Numbered from the stretch's first letter, positions 30,561 to 39,424 are shown. The stretch is DNA of 64,000 nucleotides from Caulobacter vibrioides (GCF_002310375.3 NZ_CP023315.3:930001-994000), one strand, 5' to 3'. The notes: generated from the letters alone by a model not told the origin. Numbers and translations are program-made.

Positions 30561-31766
30561 GTGTTCGCGTTCAAGGTCGCCCGGCGCTACCTGTTATCCA
30601 ACCCCTCGCAGACCCTGCTGCTGATCGCGGGGGTCGCCCTGGGGGTGACGGTCTTCATCTTCATCACCGCCCTGATCGCGGGTCTGGCCGTGCGGCTGAC
30701 CGATCAGGTGACCGGCAACAGCGCCCATGTCAGCCTGCAGCCGGCCACGCGCGTGGCCCGGGTGCTGGCGGGGCCGGACCTGCCGGTCGAGTCGGTGGCC
30801 CTGGTCTCGACCTTCCAGCGCCAGCAGATCCGCGACTGGCCGATGGTGGTCGACCTTCTGCGCGCCAATCCCGAGGTGTCGGCGATCAGCCCGCAGATTT
30901 CCGGCAGCGCCTTCCTGGTCAAGAGCGAGGCGGTCGCGCCGGTGGCGGTGCTGGGCGTGGAGCCCCAGGGGATCGACGCCATTTCCCGCATCACGCCCAA
31001 CATCATCGAGGGCGACGGCGATCTCGGCGCCAACGGTCTGTTGATCGGGGTCCGCATGGCCGAGGAATTGGGCCTGGGCGCGGGGCAGTCGGTCCTGCTG
31101 CGCACCGAGCGCGGCGTGGAGCGGCAGCTGACCGTCCGGGGCGTGTTCCGCACCGGGCTGCAAAGTCTGGATGAACGCGTCGCCTTCCTGTCGCTGCAGA
31201 CCGCAAGGCCGCTGTTCGACCTGCCCGAGGGCGTGACCAATATCGAGGTCAAGCTGAAGGATCCCCAGGACGCCCGCGCCACGGCCCGCTTTCTGGGCGA
31301 GGCGACGGGTCTGCGCGCCACGCCGTGGCAGGAGAAGAATGTCGGCCTTGAGGACGCCCTGAAGGCGCAAGGGCAGACCGGCACGATGATCCAGATCTTC
31401 TCGCTGATCTCGATCATCATCGGCGTGGCCAGCGCGCTTGTGCTGTCGGCCTACCGGCGGCGCAGTGAGGTCGGGATCATGCGGGCGTTCGGCGTGCCCG
31501 GCGGTTTCATTCTCTGGGTCTTCCTGTTGCAGGGGCTTCTGATCGGTCTGGTCGGAGCCTTGATCGGCTGCGCGTCGGGCTATGGCCTGTGCGTCTGGCT
31601 TGAGAGCATCACCCGGCCCGACGGCACATCCATCCTGCCCATCGCCCCCCGCCAGGGCGGCTATGCGGCCGCGCTGGTGCTCACCACCCTGGGCGCGGTG
31701 ATCGCCTCCATCCTGCCCGCGCGCTCGGCCTCGAAGATCGATCCGCTGGAGGCCATTCAGCAATGA
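30561..31766 (+). CDS. ABC transporter permease, FtsX/MacB/LolE type
   Basis: A 401-residue permease with four membrane segments: one N-terminal (about residues 17-42) and three C-terminal (about 275-300, 320-345, 365-390), separated by a large periplasmic MacB-type domain. The FtsX-domain opening, IIGVASALVLSAYRRRSEVGIMRAFGVPGGFI, is clear, and the end has the usual RSASKIDPLEAI. Starts at GTG 30561. The gene is between adaptor and ATPase; its stop overlaps the ATPase start in an ATGA. Such mechanotransmission transporters move substrates from the periplasm outward; the cargo is unknown. Confidence 0.9.
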   Translation: MFAFKVARRYLLSNPSQTLLLIAGVALGVTVFIFITALIAGLAVRLTDQVTGNSAHVSLQPATRVARVLAGPDLPVESVALVSTFQRQQIRDWPMVVDLLRANPEVSAISPQISGSAFLVKSEAVAPVAVLGVEPQGIDAISRITPNIIEGDGDLGANGLLIGVRMAEELGLGAGQSVLLRTERGVERQLTVRGVFRTGLQSLDERVAFLSLQTARPLFDLPEGVTNIEVKLKDPQDARATARFLGEATGLRATPWQEKNVGLEDALKAQGQTGTMIQIFSLISIIIGVASALVLSAYRRRSEVGIMRAFGVPGGFILWVFLLQGLLIGLVGALIGCASGYGLCVWLESITRPDGTSILPIAPRQGGYAAALVLTTLGAVIASILPARSASKIDPLEAIQQ

Positions 31767-32467
31767 CCAACGTGATCGAAGCGCGGGGGATCGAGAAGGT
31801 CTTCCATAACGGCGATGAGGAAACCCGCGTCCTGAAAGGCATCGACCTGACGCTGGGCCAGGGTGAGCTGGCGGCCATGGTCGGGGCGTCCGGATCGGGC
31901 AAGTCGACCCTGTTGTCGATCATCGGCCTGCTGCTGCGTCCCACCGCCGGAACCCTGAGCATCAGCGGCGAGCGGGTCGATGACCTGTCCGAGCGGAGGC
32001 GCGCGCGCTTCCGTAATCAGCGCCTGGGCTTTGTCTTCCAGTTCCACCATCTGCTGCCCGACTTCACGGCGATGGAGAACGTCGCCTTTCCGGCCGCCGC
32101 GCCGGGCGGGGGCATCTCGCGGGCGATGCGCACGCGGGCGCGCGATCTTCTGGCGCGCGTGGGTCTGGAAGACCGGATCGACTTTCCCGCCGCGCGGCTC
32201 TCGGGCGGGCAGAAGCAGCGCGTCGCCATCGCGCGCGCCCTGATGAACCGGCCCGACCTGATCATCGCCGACGAACCGACCGGGAACCTGGATCGGGAAT
32301 CGGCGGATCGCGTTCTGGACCTGATGCGCCAGGTCAATCGGGAGGAGGGCGCGACCTTCCTGATCTGCACGCATGATGACGGTGTCGCAGCGCGATGTGG
32401 CCGTCGCCTGACCTTGAGTGACGGCCGGCTGACGTCGAACATCCGCGATCCTGGCGGCTTTTCCTGA
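31763..32467 (+). CDS. ABC transporter ATP-binding protein, LolD/MacB type
   Basis: A 234-residue ATPase with Walker A GASGSGKST, Q-loop FQFHHLLPDFTAMENV, signature LSGGQKQRVAIARAL and Walker B LIIADEPTGNLD followed by the H-loop ICTHDD. This belongs to the LolD/MacB/FtsE group that pairs with FtsX-type permeases. It overlaps the permease gene by 4 bases, so the two are translationally coupled, and it ends the three-gene exporter operon. Confidence 0.95.
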   Translation: MTNVIEARGIEKVFHNGDEETRVLKGIDLTLGQGELAAMVGASGSGKSTLLSIIGLLLRPTAGTLSISGERVDDLSERRRARFRNQRLGFVFQFHHLLPDFTAMENVAFPAAAPGGGISRAMRTRARDLLARVGLEDRIDFPAARLSGGQKQRVAIARALMNRPDLIIADEPTGNLDRESADRVLDLMRQVNREEGATFLICTHDDGVAARCGRRLTLSDGRLTSNIRDPGGFS

Positions 32468-32688
32468 GTCGTCTGTCGCTTGGGGGCGGCTTGCGTCGTT
32501 GTGATCTCAAGCGCGGCGAGGCTGCGACGTATTCATCGAATAGCGTTATGTAGCCTCAAGTCCAGTTCGCGGCTGCGAGATAGAGGCGCACCCGACGGGG
32601 TTGAGGCTGTTGTAGCGCTCGTGATCGCCGGGTGTTCATCGCTTTATTTGCCTGGAATTTCGCCATGTCGTTGGCGATAAACCTGCCG

Positions 32689-32706
32689 GAATTGTTACAA
32701 CAATTC
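32689..32706. promoter_or_regulatory. Palindrome in the mucR1 leader, possible operator
   Basis: GAATTGTT-AC-AACAATTC, a perfect 8-bp inverted repeat, about 90 bases before the likely mucR1 start. The centre TTACAA is also the centre of the palindrome before mucR2 (52512-52530). Regulator unknown; autoregulation is plausible for the MucR/Ros family. Confidence 0.55.
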
Positions 32707-32714
32707 ACGAACCA

Positions 32715-32736
32715 AGTTTGATTTCAGTTTCAAACT
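32715..32736. promoter_or_regulatory. Second palindrome in the mucR1 leader
   Basis: AGTTTGA-N8-TCAAACT, a perfect 7-bp inverted repeat in an AT-rich stretch, 9 bases after the first palindrome. It is part of the 327-base gap 32468-32794, in which no gene is seen. Confidence 0.45.
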
Positions 32737-32794
32737 ACTTGTTTTTCTGGGGCCAGCGTGTAATTCCGGATACAAGGGGAATGGAGTTGTGATC

Positions 32795-33223
32795 GTGGAA
32801 GATAAAGCTACCCTAATCGAACTTACCGCTGAAATCGTGGCCAACTATGTGGCCAATAATTCTACACCTGTGTCGGACCTTCCGGCGTTGATCCGGGCGA
32901 CGCACGACGCGCTGGCCGGTATCGGCGCTCCGCCGGCGCCGTCGGTGGAGGTGGTGACCAAGGCTACGCCGGCCCAGATCCGCAAGAGCATCACGCCCGA
33001 GGCGCTGATCAGCTTCGAGGACGGCAAGCCCTACAAGACGCTGAAGCGCCACCTGACCACCCACGGCATGACCGTGGCTGAATACAAGGCCAAGTGGGGC
33101 CTGCCCAACGACTATCCGACGACCGCGCCCGCCTACAGCGAAGCGCGCTCGCAGATGGCCAAGGCCCTGGGCCTGGGCCAGGGTGGCCGCAAGGGCAAGG
33201 CGCCGCGCGGCCGCAAGGGCTGA
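32795..33223 (+). CDS. mucR1: MucR/Ros-family transcriptional regulator (MucR1)
   Basis: About 142 residues. The zinc-finger-like core is ISFEDGKPYKTLKRHLTTHGMTVAEYKAKWGLP (Ros/MucR pattern with KxLKRHLxxH), followed by a basic tail LGQGGRKGKAPRGRKG. As in most MucR proteins the first zinc Cys is replaced (ISFEDG). In Caulobacter two MucR paralogs act with SciP to repress CtrA-activated G1 genes. The GTG at 32795 is chosen because it gives V-EDK, matching MEDQ of the second copy, with GGAG 8 bases ahead; GTG 32789 is possible. A terminator follows. Confidence 0.9.
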   Translation: MEDKATLIELTAEIVANYVANNSTPVSDLPALIRATHDALAGIGAPPAPSVEVVTKATPAQIRKSITPEALISFEDGKPYKTLKRHLTTHGMTVAEYKAKWGLPNDYPTTAPAYSEARSQMAKALGLGQGGRKGKAPRGRKG

Positions 33224-33276
33224 TCACGAAAGCCCTTTCCGACCTGATCGAAATCATCGGCTCGGATCGAAAACGG

Positions 33277-33306
33277 AAAAGGGGACGCGGCGGCGTCCCC
33301 TTTTTT
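33277..33306 (+). terminator. Rho-independent terminator of mucR1
   Basis: AAAA-GGGGACGC-GGCG-GCGTCCCC-TTTTTT, an 8-bp perfect stem with flanking A and T runs, 54 bases past the stop. Confidence 0.93.
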
Positions 33307-33379
33307 GTGTCCGCTCGCAGCAGCCCCGCTCGCCGCGCGCGCGGCCCGCGCGAAATCCTGATCGAATCGAAAGAGGACG

Positions 33380-35197
33380 TCAGGCCGCGCCGCGCGTATC
33401 CAGCGGCGTCTCGTCCGAACCGGCGAAGGCCTGGCTCAGGGCGGCGATCAGGGTCTGGACCTCCACCGGCTTGGGCACCACGTCATCCATGCCGGCGTGG
33501 ACGTAGCGCGAGCGCTCGTGCGTCAGGACGCTGGCCGTGACCGCGATGATCGGCGTGCGCGATCGACCCTCCAGGTGCTCGCTCGCGCGGATGGTCTGGC
33601 AGGCCTCCAGGCCGTCCATCTCGGGCATGTGGATATCCATCAGGATCGCGTCCCAATGTTCGCGACGCCACATCGCCACCGCCTCGCGGCCATCCACGGC
33701 GGATTGGGCCTGGACGCCCAGGTGACTGAGCAAGGTCAGCAGCACCAGGCGGTTGGTCTGATTGTCGTCGGCCACCAGGATGCGCGGCGGGGCGTCGAAC
33801 CTTGTCTGCACGGCCGCGCCTTCGAGCGCGGCGGGGGTGGTTGACGGCGCGGCCGCGCGCGCCATCGGAACCTGCAGGGTGAAACAGGCGCCGCCTTCGG
33901 CCGGGGCGGAGAACTTGATGTCGCCGCCCATCAGTTCGGCCAGGGCCTTGCAGATCGCCAGCCCAAGGCCCGATCCGCCCACGCGACGCGTCGTCGAACT
34001 GTCGAGCTGGGCGAACTTGACGAACAACCGATCGCGCAAGGCTTCCGGGATCCCGACGCCGGTGTCCACGACGCGGGCGATGATGTTGTCGTCGTCACCG
34101 TCGACGGTGACATGCACCGCGCCGGTGTCGGTGAACTTGATCGCATTGGCGATCAGGTTGGAAAGCACCTGGCGCAGACGTTCGACATCGCCCAGTCGCC
34201 AACTGGCGGCGGCCGGCGTGACCTGCAGGACAAAGTCCAGGCCCTTTTCCCGGGCCAGCCCGCCATACAGCTGCCGAAGCGTATCCATCTGGGCGGAAAG
34301 GTCGAAGGGGGCCGCGATGATTTCCATCTTGCCGTCTTCGATCCGCGAGACGTCCAGGATGGTGTTGATCAGGCCCAAGAGCGACCGGCCCGAGGCGCTG
34401 ATCGTCTCAAGGCGTTGGCGCTGGTCCGGCGCCAGCGGGCCCGAGCCCATGATCTGCGCCATGCCCAGCACGCCGTTCAGCGGCGTTCGGATCTCGTGGC
34501 TCATGGTGGCCAGGAATTCGGTCTTGGCGCGATTGGCGGTCTCGGCGGCCACGGCCAGGGACTGGGCTTCGGTGCGCAGGCGGCGGTTTTCGCTCAGCTC
34601 GCGCTCCAGCTCGTCGTTCAGGGCCTGGCTGGCCAGTCGCGCGCGCACCTCGCGACTGACCGCGCCGCGCATCAGGCTCGACATGCCGATCGCCGTGAAG
34701 GCGCCGGCCAAGCCCATGAACAGGTACTGATTGACCGTATCGCCGGGGGCGCGGCTGGCCATGACCGCCAGGCTGGCGAGCGCGCCGGCCACGCTGATAT
34801 TGGCCACGCGCCGGCTGGGCGCCGAGGTGGCGAACACCAGGGCCAGCAGCACGAAGTAGACCAGCTTCTGGGGTTCCAGATGGAACAGATGGTAGGCCGT
34901 CACGTGGCTCAGGAAGAGCGCGTTCATCCCCAGAACCAGCCATTCTAGCGCGACGCCGACGGTCCGACCGCGACGCACCACCAGCCAGGCGCAGAAGGCG
35001 TGCAACGCGGTCGCGGCGGTCAGCCCCTCCAGCACCACCAACGCCAAACCGGTTTCATAGAAGGGGTGAGCGACAGCGATCAGGAAGTTGTAGGCCGCTG
35101 CGGCGATCAGATAGCCGGCCGCAATGGGCCCATAGGCCTGGGTCAGCGCGGTCTTGAAAAGCCGCGGATCCTGCGTGCCAGAAGGCGCCAACCCCAA
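33380..35197 (-). CDS. Membrane-bound hybrid sensor histidine kinase/response regulator
   Basis: A 605-residue hybrid kinase. Residues about 20-190 contain around six membrane segments without a recognised sensor domain; a coiled coil (NDELERELSENRRL) leads to MSHEIRTPLNGVLG with phospho-acceptor His234, then the ATPase boxes NLIANAIKF, DTGVGIP and GGSGLGLAI, and a C-terminal receiver with AILMDIHMPEMDG, Asp521. Start appears to be TTG at 35197, since an in-frame stop lies about 35 bases further up and no ATG is between. It has the same plan as the kinase at 16118-17875 but is not a close duplicate. Signal unknown. Confidence 0.88.
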   Translation of the reverse strand: MGLAPSGTQDPRLFKTALTQAYGPIAAGYLIAAAAYNFLIAVAHPFYETGLALVVLEGLTAATALHAFCAWLVVRRGRTVGVALEWLVLGMNALFLSHVTAYHLFHLEPQKLVYFVLLALVFATSAPSRRVANISVAGALASLAVMASRAPGDTVNQYLFMGLAGAFTAIGMSSLMRGAVSREVRARLASQALNDELERELSENRRLRTEAQSLAVAAETANRAKTEFLATMSHEIRTPLNGVLGMAQIMGSGPLAPDQRQRLETISASGRSLLGLINTILDVSRIEDGKMEIIAAPFDLSAQMDTLRQLYGGLAREKGLDFVLQVTPAAASWRLGDVERLRQVLSNLIANAIKFTDTGAVHVTVDGDDDNIIARVVDTGVGIPEALRDRLFVKFAQLDSSTTRRVGGSGLGLAICKALAELMGGDIKFSAPAEGGACFTLQVPMARAAAPSTTPAALEGAAVQTRFDAPPRILVADDNQTNRLVLLTLLSHLGVQAQSAVDGREAVAMWRREHWDAILMDIHMPEMDGLEACQTIRASEHLEGRSRTPIIAVTASVLTHERSRYVHAGMDDVVPKPVEVQTLIAALSQAFAGSDETPLDTRGAA

Positions 35198-35264
35198 GTC
35201 CCAATCGTCCGTTACGCGAACACCGTACGCTCAGACGAGTTAAGGGCTGATTTGACAGCGCTGG

Positions 35265-35816
35265 CTAGACGCCGCTCAGGCTCATCCCAGGCGTGTCCGG
35301 GGGGGTGTTTCCCCCGCCATTCAGGGGGCGCTGCATCCAGACAAGGTCCACCCAGCGGCCGAACTTGTGGCCCATATCCGGGAAAACGCCTTTCTTTTCA
35401 AAGCCAAGGGCGGCGTGCAGGCCGATGGAGGCGGTGTTGCCGCTGTCGCCGATGACTGCGCACATTTGTCGCACCCCCAAATCCTCGCAGGCGGTGATCA
35501 GGGCCGACAGCAGGGCCTTGCCGACCCCCGCGCCGACCGCCTCGGGCGAGACATAGACGCTGTCCTCGACGGTGTAGCGATAGGCCGCGCGCAGCCGGAA
35601 CGGACCGGCGTAGCAATAGCCCACGACCTTGCCGTGCAGCTCGGCGACCAGATAGGGCAGGCCGCGCTCGAGGAAGCCCTGCCGCCGGCGCGCCATCTCG
35701 GCCGCGTCGGGCGGGATCTCCTCGAAGGTGCCCAGACCGTTCAGCACGTTCCAGCCGTAGATGGCCGTGATGGCCGGGATGTCGGCGTCGGTGGAGGGGC
35801 GGATCATGACGGTCAT
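35265..35816 (-). CDS. GNAT N-acetyltransferase, phosphinothricin-acetyltransferase-like
   Basis: A 183-residue acetyltransferase. MIRPSTDADIPAITAIYGWNVLNGLGTFEE opens the domain, and the acetyl-CoA-binding loop is VSPEAVGAGVGKALL (motif A), followed by MCAVIGDSGNTASIGLHAALGFEKKG (motif B). The overall pattern matches the Pat/Bar/MddA branch, which acetylates phosphinothricin or methionine derivatives; the true substrate is unknown. The last 20 residues (GGGNTPPDTPGMSLSGV) go beyond the usual end. Sits between the kinase gene and a repeat. Confidence 0.88.
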   Translation of the reverse strand: MTVMIRPSTDADIPAITAIYGWNVLNGLGTFEEIPPDAAEMARRRQGFLERGLPYLVAELHGKVVGYCYAGPFRLRAAYRYTVEDSVYVSPEAVGAGVGKALLSALITACEDLGVRQMCAVIGDSGNTASIGLHAALGFEKKGVFPDMGHKFGRWVDLVWMQRPLNGGGNTPPDTPGMSLSGV

Positions 35817-35821
35817 CTAAA

Positions 35822-35935
35822 ATCCTCTCCCCGTGGGAGAGGTGGCCCGCAGGGCCGGAGAGGGCAGCGATTCCGGCCCAACTTCCCCCTCCGTCCGCAC
35901 TGCGGACACCTCCCCCGCTGGGGGGAGGATTTCGA
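35822..35935. repeat. GC-rich palindromic intergenic repeat
   Basis: Opposed segments AATCCTCTCCCC-GTGGGAGAGG and CACCTCCCCCGCTGGGGGGAGGATT, the ends being inverse copies. It contains GATTC at 35869-35873 (a GANTC site). Confidence 0.65.
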
Positions 35936-35944
35936 ACGTCACGC

Positions 35945-38137
35945 TCACGCCTTCGTCCAGCCCTTCTCGACGGCCCAGACCGCGAAGGCGTAGTCCAGCG
36001 CGATCTCCTTGAGGAAATCAAAGCGGCCCGAGGCGCCGCCGTGACCGGCCTCCATGTTGATCTTCAGCAGCACCGGATTGCCGCTGGTGGTCGCGGGCCG
36101 CAGCTTGGCGACCCACTTCTGCGGCTCCCAGTAGGTGACGCGCGGATCGGACAGGCCCCCGGTGGCCAGGACCGCCGGATAGGGCTTGGCCCCGATATTG
36201 TCGTACGGCGAATAGCTGGCGATGTAGTCGTAGGCTTCCTTGTCCTCCAGCGGATTGCCCCATTCGGGCCACTCCGGCGGGGTCAGGGGCAGGGTGGTGT
36301 CGCTCATGGTGTTGACCACGTCGACGAACGGCACCGCGGCGATGATGCCGGTGAAGAGGTCGGGCCGCATGTTGGTGATCGCGCCCATCAGGAGGCCGCC
36401 GGCCGAGCCGCCATAGGCCACGGTGTTGGCGGGCTTGCCATAGCCGGCCGCGTGCAGGTGCTCGGCGCAGGCGATGAAGTCGGTGAAGGTGTTCTTCTTC
36501 TTGAACTTCTTGCCGTCCAGGAACCAGCTCCAGCCCTTTTCCGAGCCGCCGCGCGGGCAGGCCGTGGCCCAGATCCAGCCGCGATCCACCAGGCTGAAGT
36601 TACGGATCGAGAAGTTCGGCTCCATCGAGATGCCGTAGCTGCCATAGCCGTACAGCAGCAGCGGGGCCGAGCCGTCCAGCTTGGTGCCCTTCTTCATCAG
36701 CACGAAGATCGGCACCTCGGCGCCGTCGGCGGCCTTGGCGTTCAGGCGACGGGTCTCGTACTTCGACGGATCGTGACCCGACGGGATTTCCTGCGTCTTG
36801 CGCAGGGTCCGCTGGCGGCTCTTCATGTCGTAGTCGAACCACTGCCGGGGCGTGGTCATCGAGTTGTAGACGAAGCGCACCGTGTCGGTGTCGTACTCAT
36901 AGCCGCCTTCCAGCGACAGGGCGTAGGCGGCCTCGTCGAAGGCGATGGCGTGCTCGGCGCCGTCCTTGGCGGTGACGACGACGCGGTTGAGGGCGTCGAC
37001 CTTCTCCAGGCGTACGAACCACGCTTTGAAGGCCATGGTGCCGGAGATCAGGCGGCCGCTCTTGTGGGCGACCCAGTCCTTCCAGTTGGCCTTGCCGGTG
37101 GCCGACTCCGGCGCGGTGACCAGCTTCCAGTCGACGGCGCCGTCGGCGTTGGTGCGGATCACCCAGTGATCGTTCCAGTGCTCGACCTCGTAGCGCAGCC
37201 CCACCTCGCGGGGGTGGAACACCATGGGCTTGGCGGTCGGATCGGCGGCCGGGATCAGCAGCGCTTCGCTGGTCTCCTGGTTGCCGCACGAGATGACGAC
37301 GTACTTCTCGGAGCTGGAGACGCCGACGCCGATGAAGAAGCCTTCGTCCGGCTCATCATAGATCAGCACGTCGTCCTTGGCCGCGCCCTTGATCGGGCGG
37401 CGATAGATCTTGGCCGGACGGCCATTGTCGTCCCGGAACGTCCAGAACAGCCACTGGCCGTCGGGCGAGAAGCAGAAGTCGCCCGTGGTGCTTTCCACCG
37501 GCTCGCCCAGCACCGCGCCGGTCGCCAGGTCCTTGACCAGGATGCGGTAGACCTCCGAGCCCTGCTCGTCGACGGCGAAGGCGTAGAGCTTGTGATCGGG
37601 CGAGTGGGTGGCGGCGCCGACCTGGTAGAAGGCCTTGCCCTTGGATTCCTTTTCCTCGTCCAGCAGCACCTCTTCGGCGCCGCCGCTCACCGGCTTGCGG
37701 GCGTGGATCGGATGCTGCGCGCCCTTGTCGTAGCGGGTGTAATATTCGAACGGACCGTCCTTGGCCGGGACGCTGGCGTCGTCCTGCTTGATGCGGCCCT
37801 TCATCTCCTCGAACATCGCCGCCTGCAGCGCCTCGGTGGGGGCCAGCATGGCCTTGGTGTAGGCGTTCTCTTCGGTCAGGTGTTCCTTGACGTCGGCCTT
37901 GATCAGGCTGGGATCGCGCAGGACTTTCTGCCAGTTGTCGTCCTTCATCCAGGCGTAGTCGTCGGTCCGCGTGCGGCCCAGCTGGGTGATGGTCTTCGGA
38001 ATCTTCTTGGCCACCGGCGGCTTAGGGCGGGCGGCGTTGTCGGCGGTCATGGGGGATCCGAAAGCTGTTCCAGACAAGAGCGTGGAGGAGGAGGTAAGCG
38101 CAGCGGCGGCTCCCGTCATCATCTGACGTCGATCCAT
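35945..38137 (-). CDS. ptrB: S9 family peptidase (oligopeptidase B/PtrB-like), with N-terminal export signal
   Basis: A 730-residue serine peptidase of the prolyl-oligopeptidase family. Residues about 45-440 form the propeller domain; the C-terminal hydrolase domain has nucleophile Ser578 in YGGSAGGLL, then SDPRVTYWEPQKW (Asp) and EAGHGGASG (His). The RRxxxEDDY-like opening and the RGGSEKGW segment match oligopeptidase B, which cuts short peptides after basic residues. Unlike cytoplasmic PtrB it begins MDRRQMMTGAAAALTSSS, which looks like a Tat-type signal peptide, so a periplasmic site is likely. Stands alone, divergent from the trypsin-like protease. Confidence 0.88.
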   Translation of the reverse strand: MDRRQMMTGAAAALTSSSTLLSGTAFGSPMTADNAARPKPPVAKKIPKTITQLGRTRTDDYAWMKDDNWQKVLRDPSLIKADVKEHLTEENAYTKAMLAPTEALQAAMFEEMKGRIKQDDASVPAKDGPFEYYTRYDKGAQHPIHARKPVSGGAEEVLLDEEKESKGKAFYQVGAATHSPDHKLYAFAVDEQGSEVYRILVKDLATGAVLGEPVESTTGDFCFSPDGQWLFWTFRDDNGRPAKIYRRPIKGAAKDDVLIYDEPDEGFFIGVGVSSSEKYVVISCGNQETSEALLIPAADPTAKPMVFHPREVGLRYEVEHWNDHWVIRTNADGAVDWKLVTAPESATGKANWKDWVAHKSGRLISGTMAFKAWFVRLEKVDALNRVVVTAKDGAEHAIAFDEAAYALSLEGGYEYDTDTVRFVYNSMTTPRQWFDYDMKSRQRTLRKTQEIPSGHDPSKYETRRLNAKAADGAEVPIFVLMKKGTKLDGSAPLLLYGYGSYGISMEPNFSIRNFSLVDRGWIWATACPRGGSEKGWSWFLDGKKFKKKNTFTDFIACAEHLHAAGYGKPANTVAYGGSAGGLLMGAITNMRPDLFTGIIAAVPFVDVVNTMSDTTLPLTPPEWPEWGNPLEDKEAYDYIASYSPYDNIGAKPYPAVLATGGLSDPRVTYWEPQKWVAKLRPATTSGNPVLLKINMEAGHGGASGRFDFLKEIALDYAFAVWAVEKGWTKA

Positions 38138-38271
38138 GAGAAAAATCCCCCGTAACCCTGAATAACGCGGACATGCGGCGCAACGACAGCTTGCGGCGCG
38201 AATGAGCAGTGGTCAAACTCGCTCAAGCGTTGGGCTAGTACGCCTGTAGCGTGTCGCAGGGAGGGGGCGTC

Positions 38272-39204
38272 ATGGCGGTGGACCTCTCCGTCGACCTGAT
38301 CAAGGCCACGGTCCAGCTGGAGCAACCGCTGGCGAACGGATCGCGCACCGTCGGCACCGGCTTTCTGATCGCCGACGCCGCGCCGGACGGCAAGCCGCGC
38401 GTCATCCTCATCACCGCCGCCCATGTCTTCGAGCAGATGCCGTCGATGACGGCGCGTATCGGCTACCGCGTGCAGGGCTCCGACAGCGTCTGGCGCTATG
38501 ATCCCGAGGCCCTGAAGATCCGCGAGGGGGATCATCCGCTCTGGGTGAAGCATCCGACCCGCGATGTCGCGGCCATGGTGGTCGAGGCGCCCGAGGAGTT
38601 TGTCCGCGCGGCCATCCCGCTGAACTACCTGGCCAAGGACGACACCTTCAGCGCCTTCAATCTGGGCCCTGGCGACGAGATGATGGCGCTGGGCTTTCCA
38701 CGAGGGCTTTCGGCCAATCCGGCGGGCTTCCCGATCCTGCGGTCTGGGCGGGTGGCCTCCTATCCGCTCACCCCGTCGACCGACTTCCCGACCTTTCTGC
38801 TGGACTTCGCGGTGTTCCCGGGAAACTCGGGCGGACCGGTGTTCATGGCGCAGGCCGCCCGCCGCCGCCCTGGCGCGAACGATAGTCAGGACGTCCAGTT
38901 CATCGCCGGCGTCCTGACCCAGCAGGTCGAGCTTTCGGGCGAGCGGCTGGAGATCGGCATCGTCACCCACGCCAAGTTCATCCGCGAGACCTTGGCGATG
39001 ATCGACCAGACGCCCGGACCGCCCGCGACCCCAGAGCAGACGTCCCAGCCTCCGGCGCCCGCGCCTGGCGCGATTGCCGCCGTCTCCAAGCCCCCACGCC
39101 GACCGCCGCCAACCGCTGATGGAACCCCAGAGGGGCCGCTCCCGTTTCTTCCGCGACGCAGACAGCAACGCAGAGGAACCAGCCATGAGCACCAATCGCA
39201 TTGA
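38272..39204 (+). CDS. Trypsin-like serine protease (DegP/S1-like catalytic domain)
   Basis: A 310-residue protein with a full chymotrypsin-type triad: His51 in ITAAHVF, Asp98 in TRDVAAM, Ser186 in FPGNSGGPV. No PDZ domain and no clear signal peptide (it starts MAVDLSVDLIKATVQLEQ), so location is uncertain. After residue 245 the chain is Pro/Ala/Arg-rich and probably disordered. ATG 38272 is preferred over GTG 38251 because GGGAGGGGG lies just ahead. The last 20 bases overlap the start of the csbD gene, which suggests coupled expression. Confidence 0.8.
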   Translation: MAVDLSVDLIKATVQLEQPLANGSRTVGTGFLIADAAPDGKPRVILITAAHVFEQMPSMTARIGYRVQGSDSVWRYDPEALKIREGDHPLWVKHPTRDVAAMVVEAPEEFVRAAIPLNYLAKDDTFSAFNLGPGDEMMALGFPRGLSANPAGFPILRSGRVASYPLTPSTDFPTFLLDFAVFPGNSGGPVFMAQAARRRPGANDSQDVQFIAGVLTQQVELSGERLEIGIVTHAKFIRETLAMIDQTPGPPATPEQTSQPPAPAPGAIAAVSKPPRRPPPTADGTPEGPLPFLPRRRQQRRGTSHEHQSH

Positions 39205-39367
39205 AGGCGCTATCGACAAGGGCATGGGCGCGGCCAAGGAAGCCGTCGGCAAGGCGACCGGCAACGAGAAGCTGCAAGCCGAGGGCGCGGTTCAGAAGGC
39301 CAAGGGCGACGTCCAGAACAAGGTCGGCCAGGTCCAGGACAAGATCGGCGACGCGATCAAGCGCTGA
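39185..39367 (+). CDS. CsbD-family general stress protein
   Basis: A 60-residue hydrophilic protein: MSTNRIEGAIDKGMGAAKEAVGKATGNEKLQAEG is the classic CsbD opening, followed by repeats of the type QKAKGDVQNKVGQVQDKIGD. CsbD proteins are very abundant under stress in many bacteria but their action is unknown. AGGAACCAGCC precedes the ATG. It starts inside the end of the protease gene, and a terminator follows. Confidence 0.93.
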   Translation: MSTNRIEGAIDKGMGAAKEAVGKATGNEKLQAEGAVQKAKGDVQNKVGQVQDKIGDAIKR

Positions 39368-39389
39368 ACGCCAAGCTATGACGGATACA

Positions 39390-39418
39390 GCGGCCGCCGG
39401 AGTCATCCGGCGGCCGTT
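39390..39418 (+). terminator. Rho-independent terminator after csbD
   Basis: CGGCCGCCGG-AGTCAT-CCGGCGGCCG-TTT, perfect 10-bp stem with a short T tail, 23 bases after the stop. The other strand could serve the convergent aminotransferase gene less well, having no T run. Confidence 0.75.
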
Positions 39419-39424
39419 TCATGT

